Shown: positions 34,871 through 46,502, counted from the first letter of the stretch. The stretch is DNA of 64,000 bases from Byssochlamys sp. IMV 00236 (GCA_001931875.2 MSJH02000807.1:62001-126000), one strand, 5' to 3'. The notes: generated from the sequence alone by a model not told the origin. Program-made: numbers and translations.

Positions 34871-36229
34871 AGTCTTACGAACGAGTTTCCTTTGTTATTA
34901 TTACATTTTTGGAGTTTTGGCAACTTACCCACCGTTTAATACCTGGGTCATTGGCAACGATCGGTTTTCGATACACATATGTTCTTTGGTTTCCTCGTCC
35001 CATGACGTTTTCTGGGACCCATTTCAGGATGGAGTTCGGTAGGCTCTGCCTTTCTGCCGCGTTCAAGCATTATACGATTTTCATGTATTCGACATGAGTT
35101 CTGCACTTGGGTCAGGTTCTGGGTCTGTGGTCGTATATTGGATTCGACTTTAACATAATTTCTTTCTGGTTAATTCTTCAATATACTTACTTTCCTCATT
35201 GTGGGTTAGATTTAGTTCGAAGTTCTTACCCTCGTTGTTGTCTAATCCGTACATTCAAATGCACCATATCATATAGCAGTGCAGATGGCGGCTTTCGCCC
35301 GGAGAATAAATTATTCTCTGTCTCTGCACGTGCTCGAGTGCTCAAGTGGTGCCACAGCCGTGAATTTGTTAGACAGGATTATCTTGATTTTCATCCATAC
35401 CATCGGCACATGTCTCCTATTTAATGTGGAATTTGGACCCGATTACCTAGCAGCGGCTTCTAATGCATGCTACCAGCACGAGGCTGAGGGCTGCAACATC
35501 ACCTTCTCTCGTATACTATATACGATTTCCTTAAGTCTTCGCAGATGTTTTGCCACTTGGGAATGCCAATTTTACCGTATAATCCTCTTGACCTACATTC
35601 GCAATCAGGGTAGGGTCGTTGTGGAATATTCCAAAAGAAGCGAATTCATGTTTAGGTAACTTCCAGCTCGCTTTGTTTCAATCAATTGGAAAATTGGCCT
35701 GACAGTCTAACCTCATCGTCTCTATAGGCCGTCACTGATCATTTGCTTTTGCCCAAATGAAAGGTTCGAAACCTCATGACATTGTGGCGTTTCGTTGGAT
35801 CGAGTCGATTCCGGCCCCCAGACAAAAGCAGATCTCGGTTCCACTGGATGAAGTTCCCACACAATTGGGTTCGAGCAGTCGAAGATCGCAAAGCGATGAC
35901 CCACATTTAAGGCGTGAACTCCTCGAGGGATCGCAGAGCTTACTCTCAGCCTGTCAGGCATTGGTATCCCGCGTCTCCAGACAAGGACCACCCATAATCG
36001 CCGTTTCCGGCCAGGATCGCCAGAGGAAACTTCAGCCGGTGGACAAACATAGAATTATGGAGGATGGGCCAGCCGGATCACAGGGCTGGTCTCATCCGCC
36101 GAAGTAGAGTTATGGCCCAGCCAAAGGGTTCGTTGTATATGTAAAGGTACCCCCGCGCGATGCCGCTCCTTGAAAAAGAAAAAGGACACCCCTTGCGACA
36201 ACGATGAGGCAGTAGCAGTCTGCCCGAGC
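34871..36229. other. Intergenic region, no gene seen
   Basis: 1.36 kb. Some open frames of 90-126 codons occur but they overlap one another on both strands and have no recognisable domain. The end includes the leader of the rhodopsin-like gene, where an in-frame upstream ATG exists at 36170. Confidence 0.45.
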
Positions 36230-37524
36230 ATGTCTGCAAATGGTCTGCAGCAAGATGTCGATATCAGTTGGCGCATCTGGGTCGGAACAATTACCACAGT
36301 GGTGCCGGCCACGTTTGCGGTGGTTTTGCGGTTCACTGCACGTTACGTTGCGAGCGCTGGACTCTGGTGGGACGACTGGACGATTTTAGCCTCCCTGGTA
36401 TGGTGACCCTTCAAGTAGACAGGCGTCAATATCAATCCCTGACACCGTTGGCAGTCTGTCAACTGGGCGATGGCAGCGATACGATGGGTTCAGGTGTTGC
36501 ATTATGGTTATGGTCGCCATGCCGCATTCCTTGCCGCCGACAAAGTTCAGTCATTCCAGAAGGTATCGCATCTCTTTCATGAGTGACGTGAAATAGCCGC
36601 TTTTCCAAGTAACTGATGTAGCTATGCAGAGCTTTCTTGCAGTTCAAGTCACCTATTTTACCAATGCGGTCACTACGAAAGCCTCTCTGTTGCTTCTATA
36701 TTATCGAATTTTTGGGATTATCAGGGGATTCTGCTACGCTCTCTGGGTATCAGGGGGGATTATTGTCAGCTATTTCATAGCCTGCATGATCGTCTGTATT
36801 GCGGGTTGCCAGCCGGTGTCATATTTCTGGAACAAAAATCAGCCTGGCAAATGTATAGACGAAGTCAACTTCTTCCGTTGGAATGGGTTCACCAATATGC
36901 TGCTGGACTTTTTGGTCCTCTGCCTACCCCTTTCAATGACATGGCAGATCAGAGCGAGCTGGAGGCAAAAGTTCGTCATTAGCGGTATCTTTCTTCTGGG
37001 TGGATTGTAAGTGGATCTATTTCTCTGGCTTCAATTTCATGATGATCGTTAACAAAACCAACAGTGTCTGTGTCGTCTCTATCCTACGCATCATTGCATT
37101 CAATACATCCAACCCAAAAGATCCTACTTACACCACGATTAATACGGCAATGTGGTCCTCTATCGAACAGTCCGTTGGAATCGTCTGTGCTTGCCTTCCA
37201 ACGTTAAGACCTCTGGTGCGACGAATCTATGAAACCTCCAAAACTACCGCGACAGAAAGTTCTACTGGCTCTCAATCTCGGATACGGCCAACTGACATCC
37301 ACCTATCTAACCTGGGATCGACCCAAACTACTAGTTCAGCCGGATTTATTGGACTTGGAGACGATGACTCCCTGGATGAACACAGCGGTATCTACTCGGG
37401 GCCCAAGGGCCGTATGAAATCAAAGGTTAGTGTGGGACAGGATGGCACTGGACGACCGGTCGAGCCTGTCCCCTCAGGAATCCGACTGGAAAGGGAGATC
37501 CATCAAACAACGAGTTCTATATGA
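36230..37524 (+). CDS. Rhodopsin-domain (PTH11/SAT4-like) membrane protein
   Basis: Integral membrane protein of 370 residues in the large fungal family with a rhodopsin-like seven-helix domain. Exons 36230-36397, 36455-36562, 36630-37006 and 37065-37524 join in frame. Helices are visible at WVGTITTVVPATFAVVLRF, the WWDDWTILASL entry typical of the family, LWVSGGIIVSYFIACMIVCI, FTNMLLDFLVLCLPL, VISGIFLLGGLFVCVVSIL and AMWSSIEQSVGIVCACLP. The motif CxDxxxFFRWNG (GKCIDEVNFFRWNG) is characteristic. A Ser/Thr-rich cytoplasmic tail ends the protein. An alternative start at 36170 would add 20 charged residues. Some members act as surface receptors; function here is unknown. It lies 1.5 kb upstream of the GMC oxidoreductase gene in the same direction. 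Confidence 0.85.
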
Positions 37525-39068
37525 ATAACTACTTACAATAATAACGATGTATATACGTGAAATGATGTACAGTACGGACTTTATCGGCTATCTGCATGGC
37601 AACATAGCTTGGGACTAGGGAACTGGTACTCTGGATGGGCTATTTGGCGCAGGCATTATAGGACATGGTTTTGTATAATTACAGTGAATCGCTGGGTGTA
37701 CACGAATCCAAATTTTGTAAATATAAATGTTTTAGAAATTGTTTCAGGGTTCTCTAGGCCCCTCAAAACCCACCTCGACCTACCTGGACGATCGCCGTAG
37801 TATAACCATAATAACAGATTTGCTGAATATGGCCAGACGTGAATGACTCGCTCGCTTGTAGAATAAAATCTAGTATGTACTTACTAGTTATGAACGATTG
37901 CTGGATTTCTGATTAAATACATACTTGGTGCTGAAGCCCTAACCCGCTTACCACATACTCATATTGCCCACCTTTCTAAGTACGTATAGGAGTTCCCGCA
38001 TAAATCTTTATTTTCTATATTCTTCTGCCCTTTCCCACCCCTGGTCGTTCGGAAGCGCCGATGGCTGGGTTTCTTTTCTCCACTGAAAGATCGAGGATCG
38101 GCATCATCCCGATCGACCCACCGTTTCTGATCAATCTTTCTACTAGTTCCAACGATCCAAGTCTGCCACTGGCCCAGTGTTTTGCTTTTCCTTGGAGCTT
38201 CGACATGGGGGTTTCCGTCCCATTCCTCCCTGATTGGATATGTGATACTGAACTTGTTCTCAGCCTCAGATTGAAACTCGGCGCGGCGCCATCGACAGAC
38301 ATACCCATGCAGATGGAGTAATTGGGGCTGGCTGATCTTGGCAAGAATATCAATGACGAGGTTCTTTTTCTTTCACCTCGTCATTGATATTCTTGCCAAG
38401 AGGTCTGTACGGATTCCGGAAACTCTCTAAGGCAAGCAATCTTTCCTTAGTATTTACCCATCTAGGGAGTGCGGATCGATCGGCGACAAAATGGAATCGT
38501 TCCAGAGTGTTCCTGGACCGCCCACTTGGGGCCAATTGATTAGATCTTTGACGGGATATTAAATCCATGCCCGTGACAGGGCCCTCGTCGGATCTTTCCG
38601 ACAGACCGCGTGGTTCAAGGATGGTACATAGGCCAAACTTCCGACCATGTGGATATGCTGCACAGACTGCAAGTACCGCACCCGCCCTTGTTGTGTTTAG
38701 TTCTAAGGAACTTTTTACCGGGCTGGCAGGAGTTCAGATAAACTTCCTATGAGAGGAAAGTTGACTGGTTCATCGATATGGTTCGTCGCGTTGTCGGCAA
38801 AATATCTCCCGCGAGGGGCGGTGCTCTCTTGAGCCGGAAGTGGAATTTGGCATAGCAGATCTCTCCGCAGCTCGAGGTCCATTCCAAAGTCTCTTTTATA
38901 TTCCAGGTTGCAGCTCCCCGCGTCTGGGCACGATGTTTTTTCAAGCTTGTGATCCCTGGCGTCTTCCCCGCGGTGACTCTTGCGTGGGAACAATTTCGAA
39001 ACGCCCAAGCATTGTGGTGATTTCGTCGAAGCCGTGGTCTGGGTCCTAGACGCGGTGCAGCGAACACT
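37525..39068. other. Intergenic region with a strong inverted repeat
   Basis: 1.54 kb. It contains a perfect 26-bp inverted repeat (separate entry) and the leader of the GMC gene. Overlapping open frames on both strands around 38015-38568 have no known domain. Confidence 0.45.
38336..38401. repeat. Perfect 26-bp inverted repeat with 14-nt loop
   Basis: Arms 38336-38361 and 38376-38401 are exact reverse complements; the loop 38362-38375 is pyrimidine-rich. The next base pair outward (38335 and 38402) does not match. It is not followed by a T run in a way that marks a terminator and does not flank a gene. Confidence 0.9.
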
Positions 39069-40958
39069 ATGAGGGGAATCTCACAATTGTGTCTACTGTC
39101 TGCGGCGACGGTGGTATCAGCGCAGTTGAACCTCAATCTACTCGACTATGGCCAACTAGGACCCCTTCTGGGCAGCTCCTTTGGGCTCCCTGGCACAAAC
39201 GCAACCTTTGACTATGTCGTCGTTGGAGGAGGTAATGCTGGGTTGACCATAGCCTCGCGGTTGGCCATGAATGGCTCAGCCAGTGTCGCTGTTGTCGAGG
39301 CAGGCGGTTTCTATGAGGTTGATAATAGCAATTTGACTGTTATTCCGGGCTCGGCAACTTATTTTACTGGATCTGATCCTAACAATTTCCAACCGCTCAT
39401 TGACTGGGGATTCAACACTGTACCGCAGGAGTACTCTGCAAATAGAGTTGTTCATTATGCACGCGGAAAGACACTGGGTGGTTCATCCGCCAGAAACTAT
39501 ATGCTCTATCAGCGTGCTACGGTGGATAGCTTGCAGAGATGGGCGGATGAAGTGGACGACCAGAGCTACACCTTCGATAACCTGCTTCCATATTATAAGA
39601 AATCCTGCCATTACACGGGCCCCAACCAGGCCCTGTATTACAATTCCTCAAACACTCAAGATCCGGATGCCTTCAGCTCGTCTGGTGATCCCCTCGAGGT
39701 TTCGTTCAGTAACTTTGTGGATCCGTTTGGGACATGGGCACGAAAGGCATTTATCAACGTCGGCATGAAGCAAATCGATGGCTTCAACAGTGGGAAGCTA
39801 CTCGGGTCCGCCTATGCAACGCTGACTATCAAGCCAGAGAATGCACACCGGTCAACTTCAGAGTCCAGCTTCTTACAAGAAGCGCTCAATGCCGGAGCCA
39901 ACATCAATGTGTATAAGAATACCATGGCGCAAAAGATCCTGTTCGACTTTAACAAAACGGCCACAGGTGTGCATGTCATGACTGCCGGTACTTTCGGTAC
40001 ACCGTCTGTGAACTTCACGCTCAGTGCGCGCAAGGAAGTCATCGTTTCAGCAGGAGCTTTCCAGTCTCCGCAATTGCTGATGGTTTCTGGTATTGGACCC
40101 TGCAGCAATCTTTCTGAATTCGGCATCTCCTGTATCAGTGACCTCCCGGGCGTTGGCCAGAATATGCAAGATCATCCAATCTTTGGCACTGCCCACCGTG
40201 TTGGTGTGAACACGGCATCTGCGAGCATCAACAATAAAACCCTGGCTGCACAAAGTGTTCAGCTCTACCTCAATAATGCGACTGGGCCGCTATCCATCTT
40301 TGGCCCGGGTTACTACGGCTGGGAGAAACTTCCTCAACCCTACCGCTCGTACATGTCCAACAGCTCTATCAAAGCTCTCTCGGCCTTTCCTGCAGACTGG
40401 CCAGAGATCGAATGGCTCCCGGTAGCTGCGTATAATGGATATAACCTCAATAAACAAACAGCTGACCCTCACGACGGCCATAACTACGCCACCGTCAATA
40501 CTGCCCTTGTTGCACCTTTATCTCGCGGAACAGTCACACTCGCCGGGCCTGATATGAACACACCCCCAATAATCGACCCGAAATGGCTCTCTCATCCCGC
40601 AGACCTCGACCTCGCAGTCCAATCCTTCAAGCGCCAGCGCCAAGTCTGGGATGAACTGGCTAAGCTCGGCATTGCTGATCCCGAAGAGGCCTTCCCTGGC
40701 TCGAACTACACCACCGATGCGCAGATCAAGGACATCATCGGCCAAAGCATGACGACCGTCTACCACGCATCGTGCACGTGCAGAATGGGTTCGAAGAACG
40801 ACACGAATGCAGTGCTAGATAGCTCTGCTCGTGTTTATGGCGTGCAGAACTTGCGCGTTGTTGATGCGAGTAGTTTCCCGTTCTTGCCTCCGGGACATCC
40901 CCAGTCATTGATCTACGCACTTGCGGAGAAGATTGCTGAGGATATTCTGAGTGGGTAG
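39069..40958 (+). CDS. Secreted GMC (glucose-methanol-choline) oxidoreductase
   Basis: FAD-dependent alcohol oxidase/dehydrogenase, 629 residues, single exon. A signal peptide (MRGISQLCLLSAATVVSA, cleavage near residue 18) and many N-glycosylation sites (for example NATF, NGS, NNT) indicate secretion. The FAD-binding VVVGGGNAGLTIASRL is near residue 51. GKTLGGSSARNYMLYQR is the second GMC signature region. The catalytic pair lies in YHASCTCRMG and PPGHPQSLIYALAEKIAEDI. It is closest in type to secreted fungal GMC enzymes of secondary metabolism (patulin synthase PatE and relatives) and of aryl-alcohol oxidation. Substrate is unknown. It is not adjacent to other recognisable biosynthetic genes; the terpenoid cluster starts 3.2 kb further with housekeeping genes between. 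Confidence 0.92.
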   Translation: MRGISQLCLLSAATVVSAQLNLNLLDYGQLGPLLGSSFGLPGTNATFDYVVVGGGNAGLTIASRLAMNGSASVAVVEAGGFYEVDNSNLTVIPGSATYFTGSDPNNFQPLIDWGFNTVPQEYSANRVVHYARGKTLGGSSARNYMLYQRATVDSLQRWADEVDDQSYTFDNLLPYYKKSCHYTGPNQALYYNSSNTQDPDAFSSSGDPLEVSFSNFVDPFGTWARKAFINVGMKQIDGFNSGKLLGSAYATLTIKPENAHRSTSESSFLQEALNAGANINVYKNTMAQKILFDFNKTATGVHVMTAGTFGTPSVNFTLSARKEVIVSAGAFQSPQLLMVSGIGPCSNLSEFGISCISDLPGVGQNMQDHPIFGTAHRVGVNTASASINNKTLAAQSVQLYLNNATGPLSIFGPGYYGWEKLPQPYRSYMSNSSIKALSAFPADWPEIEWLPVAAYNGYNLNKQTADPHDGHNYATVNTALVAPLSRGTVTLAGPDMNTPPIIDPKWLSHPADLDLAVQSFKRQRQVWDELAKLGIADPEEAFPGSNYTTDAQIKDIIGQSMTTVYHASCTCRMGSKNDTNAVLDSSARVYGVQNLRVVDASSFPFLPPGHPQSLIYALAEKIAEDILSG

Positions 40959-41388
40959 AGTAAATAGTAAATATGTCTCTGGTATTGCATATATTATGCA
41001 TGTCTAGGTGTAGATACATCTGCTATGTTAAGCTCTGTATATAGGAATCCTAACTTTCCACTTATCAACGGATCTCGTATGGTCGTGTATTCCTTTGTTC
41101 AGCATATAGGTCACAGATCTTTAAAGATGATAAAAATTATTCTCGAAAGGCACGATGGTTAATGTCTGCATATGGATATGATTGCGGTGGATGGATCATA
41201 ATAGTTTAAAATACACCCTGATAAGGACGATATCTATTTGTACAGTACACAAGCCTATGCCTGGATGGTAGACCCCCGAGTCTTCCGACATGACGCGAAT
41301 AAATGGGAAAGTAGACAGAAGTCGAAGCAGATCGTTTCTCCATGCACTGATGGTAATTTTGACCGATAGTTCTCTTTTCGTTTTCAAT
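40959..41388. other. Convergent 3' intergenic region
   Basis: 430 bp, A/T-rich, between the GMC stop and the bL21m stop. Nothing further seen. Confidence 0.5.
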
Positions 41389-42180
41389 TTATGCCTTGGA
41401 CTCCATGGTTGCAGAAGCGAGATCACCTTCCTCAACCACTTCGGCGCCTTCCTCCAGCAGCTCCTCCACGCTCTTGACCTTCACATCCATCACACGCATG
41501 AGAGTATACTTGTGCTTGCTCCGGATGTGCTGAGTGTGTCTCTGTCGCCTCTTCGTCTTCTCCTTGATTCGCATCGGTTCCGCATCAACACCTAGCACCC
41601 GCACCCGACATTCGAACATGCGCTCATCGATATAGGGGGCTCCCTTGAGCGTGAAATCTCGGGAACCAATAACAGAAGCACGGTTGAAACGCAGAATGTC
41701 ACCAGGCTTGACTTTCGGCATGTGGAAGGGCAGACGGAGGTGGTCACCAGCCGTGAGGAGGTAAGGTCGCGCATGTAGGTGTGCGACGATGTAGTGTGGG
41801 GATTGCGTAGTGAGATGGGGGAGAGTGCTGACGAGGGACTTGGTCATTTTGAGAGGAGCAGTGAACGTCGGCTGAATAGGCAGCTTCTCTGGAGGGATGT
41901 GGTTGCGTGTCACTGGGACAAAACGCGCGCCGCTCTCGGATGGTACTCGGTGCTCCGGTAGATGCTCTGGTTGAGAGGTCTGCGCTCGCGGCGTGGCGCT
42001 CAATGGGCTCGAGGGGTTCACTGGAGACTTGTGTGGAGGGATCTCAGATGAGGCCGTCGAAGATGCAGCTTGATGGAGGCCTGCTCGTTGTGGTAGAATC
42101 GGAGCAAAACTTAAGGATGGGAGAACGCTGGGCGTCCATCGCACTTCGAATGCGCTCCGAAGAGCGGTTCTGGAGAACAT
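41389..42180 (-). CDS. mrpl49: Mitochondrial ribosomal protein bL21m
   Basis: Large-subunit mitoribosomal protein of the bL21 family (yeast Mrpl49), 263 residues, single exon. The first ~100 residues form a mitochondrial presequence and a low-conserved Ser/Pro-rich extension (MFSRTALRSAFEVRW). The L21 fold follows: HYIVAHLHARPYLLTAGDHL, the KPGDILRFNRASVIGSRDFT beta region, and the basic loop KEKTKRRQRHTQHIRSKHKY that contacts rRNA. An acidic tail ends the protein. It is divergent from NSA2, and both genes serve ribosome production. Confidence 0.93.
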   Translation of the reverse strand: MFSRTALRSAFEVRWTPSVLPSLSFAPILPQRAGLHQAASSTASSEIPPHKSPVNPSSPLSATPRAQTSQPEHLPEHRVPSESGARFVPVTRNHIPPEKLPIQPTFTAPLKMTKSLVSTLPHLTTQSPHYIVAHLHARPYLLTAGDHLRLPFHMPKVKPGDILRFNRASVIGSRDFTLKGAPYIDERMFECRVRVLGVDAEPMRIKEKTKRRQRHTQHIRSKHKYTLMRVMDVKVKSVEELLEEGAEVVEEGDLASATMESKA

Positions 42181-42672
42181 GACGATGTGAATTCCTCCCT
42201 GTCGAGACCAGATTGAAAGAGGCGGAGGAAGTGGTAGAAGCGGCGATGCTCCCCAGCCGTAGAATCAACTTCAATGCTCTCGATCGATCTGCTTGTCTGG
42301 ATTTCCGGATGTCGAGAAAATCGACCGGACTGCGCGAGTGGCCGCCCCGCCGGCCGAACAGATCACGTGGTGTCTATCAGCGCTGGAAATTTGGACAGCG
42401 ATCAACTGTAGATTGTAAAATATGAGTGCTTTGAATCTCAATTAGTAGCTGAGAGTAGTTTTTAAGAAATACCCGTTTAAATTGAAATAGTGCAACACCG
42501 TCCAGCCGTCAAAGAACTCATAGCAGTCGCCAATGCGGCATGGTAGATCTGATCCACGTGACTTTATCGATGCCAAGATTTCGCCCGCAAAGACGATTTT
42601 TCTAATCATCAACGCCATCTCAGCAGAGAGATATCATCAACCCATTCCAGCTGACGGTACATTTCGTTCAGC
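42181..42672. other. Divergent promoter of bL21m and NSA2
   Basis: 492 bp between divergent ribosome-related genes. It includes CACGTG-type cores (ATCACGTGG near 42362 and CCACGTGAC near 42556), which are common in fungal promoters of ribosome-associated genes. Sharing of control is inferred. Confidence 0.4.
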
Positions 42673-43780
42673 ATGGTAAGTCTTAATGCCTTGTTCTATG
42701 AGTCTGGATAGTAGTGCTAATGAATCACTTCGTGAAATTACAGCCTCAGAACGAGTTCGTCAACCCAGTATTCTCCGCCTGAAACATCGAGCAAAGGACT
42801 GATATTGGTACAGGTATATCGAACGCTGGCAGAAGCAGCACGGGAAGCGGTACGTTCCATATTTTCACGATTCTAGGGTTTGCGTTATGTAGAGATGGCA
42901 ATCAAAGTCTGACTAAACAAATAGCCTCGACCACGAGGAACGCACCCGAAAGCGCATCGCCCGTGAATCCCACAAGCAGTCTCAGGATGCCCAGAATCTC
43001 CGCGGATTGAGAGCCAAGCTCTACCAGCAGAAGCGCCATGCAGAGAAGATCCAGATGAAGAAGCGCATCCGTGCGCAGGAGGAGAAGAACGTCAAGTCGT
43101 CTGCTCCGGAGGAACCTTCGTCTACGCCACTGCCCAACTACCTGCTCGACCGTTCTCAGGCCACCAATGCTAAGGCTCTGTCGAGTGCGATTAAAGAGAA
43201 GCGAAATGAGAAGGCCGCCAAGTTTGCGGTGCCCCTGCCTAAGGTCAAGGGTATCAGTGAGGAGGAGATGTTCAAGGTCGTCACTACCGGAAAGAAGACG
43301 CACAAGAAGTCCTGGAAGCGTATGATCACGAAGCCGACTTTCGTTGGTAACGACTTCACTCGTCGCCCCGTCAAGTATGAGCGCTTCATCCGACCTATGG
43401 GTCTCCGATACAAGAAGGCCAATGTGACCCGTAAGTGTTTTCCCGCCAGAGTCCATCAGTCGAGTAGCCTGTGCTGACGCATGACAAACGCTAGACCCGG
43501 AACTGGGAGTTACGGTTCAGCTGCCGATCATCTCCGTCAAGAAGAACCCGCAGAGCCCTATGTACACCCAGCTCGGTGTCTTGACGAAGGGTACCATCAT
43601 CGAGGTCAACGTCTCCGAACTGGGACTCGTGACGGCAGGTGGAAAGGTCGTTTGGGGAAAGCTGGCCCAGATTTCCAACAACCCCGATATGGAGTAAGTT
43701 TTGGCCATTCCATCGCTTTCCTTTCATTTCAGTCACTAACATTACGTAGCGGTACCGTGAACGCAGTCCTTTTGGTCTAA
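42673..43780 (+). CDS. nsa2: Ribosome biogenesis protein Nsa2
   Basis: Nucleolar pre-60S factor related to eS8 (yeast Nsa2, human TINP1). Six exons: 42673-42675, 42744-42754, 42814-42849, 42925-43430, 43495-43693, 43750-43780, giving 261 residues, the same length as the yeast protein. The first coding exon is only the ATG, followed by an 11-nt exon; this reconstructs the conserved start [20 protein letters not shown]. Conserved segments include [15 protein letters not shown] [38 protein letters not shown] and [19 protein letters not shown], and the C-terminus [10 protein letters not shown]. The splice chain is supported by this near-identity to the family at every joint. Confidence 0.95.
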
Positions 43781-44170
43781 ACGATCACCGTGTCCTCACC
43801 GACGACTTTTCCCCTTTGATACCAACTCACCGAAAGAACCTACGTTTCTTATCGTTTTTCAGTGGACATTTTGATTGGGTTTCGAATATCATGGCTGGCG
43901 TTCGTGGCGACAAATGGCATTCAACGAAAAGTGGAAGACTATTTACTTAGAGCACTTATATTCCTGTCTGCTGAGAAATGTAGACGGGTATCTCGATAGC
44001 AATGAGACTCAGGCGGTATTGCCATGTCTTCTTGGATTTATATTTCTAGTGGCCCTTGGACTCCTTGAAAAATGCCTAGCAGAAAGTACAACATTGACAA
44101 ACACAGCTCCAATTGAACATTAACTTGGGAAATGGATCAACCGCCATTCCCTATCCATGACTGAAACCGA
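43781..44170. other. Convergent 3' intergenic, left border of terpenoid cluster
   Basis: 390 bp between the NSA2 stop and the monooxygenase stop. An 82-codon plus-strand open frame (43875-44123) has no recognisable feature. Beyond this point base composition looks more A/T-rich by eye. Confidence 0.4.
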
Positions 44171-45775
44171 TCAAACGATGATAGGGAAGATCAGCCCTCG
44201 CGACCAAAGTATGATAAGCGCGATGATGATCAATATGGCCCACCAAGACCGGATATTCGTGCGCTGCCCACTGCAATATTCAGTCCATCCCGGCCCCGAG
44301 CGTTGGCATACTGGAAGGTAACGAAGCATTTCCGCGTCCGCGATGGCTTTCGATGCTATATCCGCTGGTAGGTCGGCCGCGTAGGGAGCGTAATACCGGC
44401 CTATTATGATATTGAAAAGGCCATCCCGTGCATGCAGTCGTGTAACCATCCTGGATTGTCGGTATATAGACTTTACTCGACTGTATCGTCGCTGCTGGTA
44501 TAATCGAAGCAACGAATCAATATCCTCCAGGTCTGATGGCTTTCTTGGAGTACCAGCCCCATGGTCATTGTTATGAAGGACACTCTCTAGCAGTGATGCA
44601 AGTAATGCAGCATCTTCTATTGCACAGTTTGCACCTTGGCCGAAATTTGGAGTCATCTGTTTTATTAAACTTAGCAACAATGCAAGTATAGAATGAATAT
44701 ATTACACAGACCTTATGAACGCTATCACCGAGTAACACTATACGATTATAGTACCAGGTTTCAAAGACATTCTCCTCCAACGGAGTCATTGACACGATTT
44801 CCTTTCGGTCCCAGAGATCCTTGACGTAGATGTCTCCCCATATGCGATATTGACCTATGGCAGCAACAACGCTTTCAACATCCTCAGGAGGGAAGCGTGG
44901 TCTATCAGGGTATGTGAATTTCTTCTCCATCTTCTTGATCATAAACCAGAAGATACGGCCGCCTTTTCCGTGAATTGTGATGATTGTCAGTCCGTCATAG
45001 AATGCGTTGACCTGCTCGCCAGCTTTTAAGCCGTCGATAGGTGATGATATCCCGAATATACATGCGTATTCTGTCTTCATGCCTAGCAAGAAATTATTCT
45101 CAGCTATTGGTCTTAGCTATTAGAAGATAGGGAGGTTTCGAACACAAACCTGTTTTCTCACGATGCGTAATCAACCCAGGATGATTCTCGTCTGCTCGAC
45201 GCCACATCTCTGCACGGATACAACTATGCACTCCATCGGCCCCAACCACGAGGTCGCCAGTATAGGTGGAACCATCGTTCGTAACAACACAAGCTTCTTG
45301 ACCAAGAAAGCGCACATCGACAACTTTCTTGTTCAGAAGAATGTTAGATTTATCCGAATACGTTCGATACAGTATCTCAAGGAACTTCTGCCGTTCGAGA
45401 AAAGCAATTGGATATCCGAACCTTCATTACACAATGAGTTTTATGAACACGCAGAATCAGAAATGAGAAAGACGATACAGACCTTCCAGCAAGAATCTTG
45501 GGATATCTACTACTGAAACTGAATCCATCCGGGTAAATGATATGGGCTATCTCCAGAGGCTCGACGAGTTCCTCAACATGTCTGTATAGACCCAATTGAT
45601 CAAGGATCCGCGCGCCGTTTGGCAGAATGCCTATTGAGGCACCGATCTGAGGAGCGATTTCGTCTCGTTGTTCAAGAACGACATGGTTGATATTTGCTCG
45701 TTGGAGACAATGAGCTAGTGTTAGACCGGCGATTGAGGCACCAACGATAATGACGCGGAAGTTGGACTCTGTCAT
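44171..45775 (-). CDS. paxM-like: PaxM-type FAD-dependent monooxygenase (epoxidase)
   Basis: Flavin monooxygenase of the PaxM/AtmM/LtmM group, which epoxidises the prenyl chain before cyclisation; related enzymes (Trt8, AusM) work in meroterpenoid pathways. Exons 45483-45775, 45150-45421, 44712-45082 and 44171-44656 give 473 residues, the normal length. The dinucleotide fold is [16 protein letters not shown] at residues 9-24 and continues into [20 protein letters not shown], a strong signature of this group. The DG motif is [14 protein letters not shown], and the GD motif [20 protein letters not shown] binds FAD. A hydrophobic C-terminal segment ([14 protein letters not shown]) should anchor it in the ER membrane. 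It is transcribed in the same direction as the cyclase gene upstream and opposite to the prenyltransferase. Confidence 0.9.
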
Positions 45776-46502
45776 AGCTGAAATAAATTTGTTCTGGGAG
45801 GTTCGGGGATATCACGAGAGGTAACCTTGATATGTCATGTCGTTTTTAGTATGGACTGCCTATATCTAATGGGACTACGGGAGTTACACATTGGTGACAT
45901 GGTGCCACGACAGGGTCTTCTGTGAAATGCACACAAGGGTATTCTCTTTCTGGTAATACTTATTGTACCTTGTAGTATCTAATTGTCGTACAATGTACTC
46001 CATACAAATTTTGATTGCTCGTGAGATGTAACTTGTACTACAAGGGTTCGGCCCGCAGAGGGGCTGCAAGAGGATCAGTTGTCTTGAAGAATAAGCACTC
46101 ACACATATTCAACAGGGTACAAATTAGATTGAATATCCCTAGAGCACGTGGAAATATCCAGCAGTTCTTATTTCTTTCAAGTTGTCGGTTGTTTGTGTAA
46201 CGAGGTCCTGCGGAAGGTTAACAATGTCGTTAGGGTCGATAGTACAAACTCCTGTCTGAAACTAAGCACACCTTGCAGAATTATAAGACCTGTGCAGACA
46301 TTTCTCAAAGTTCTTGCTTGATGTGGAAATGCCTAATGTACATACGTATACAAATGCTCCTCGGTGAGCCGACCCAAGGTAGGAAAGCATGAACGGAGAG
46401 GATGTATATGGTTGGAGTCCAACGAAGACAATGAGAATATCAATGCAAAATTTGCAATCAACTGCTCCAAATATAGAAAAAGATTCTGCAAGATACATAA
46501 CA
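45776..46502. other. Spacer between monooxygenase and cyclase genes
   Basis: 727 bp, A/T-rich, containing the promoter of the monooxygenase and the 3' end of the cyclase gene. In paxilline-type clusters a small membrane-protein gene (paxA) can occur nearby, but I find no convincing one here. Confidence 0.4.

Noticed and set aside
35761..35785. Possible tRNA B-box (GGTTCGAAACC)
   Set aside because: No matching A-box, acceptor stem or Pol III terminator at the right spacing.
35279..36107. Two open frames between MPS1 and the rhodopsin-like gene
   Set aside because: Overlapping open frames on other strands and no family similarity.
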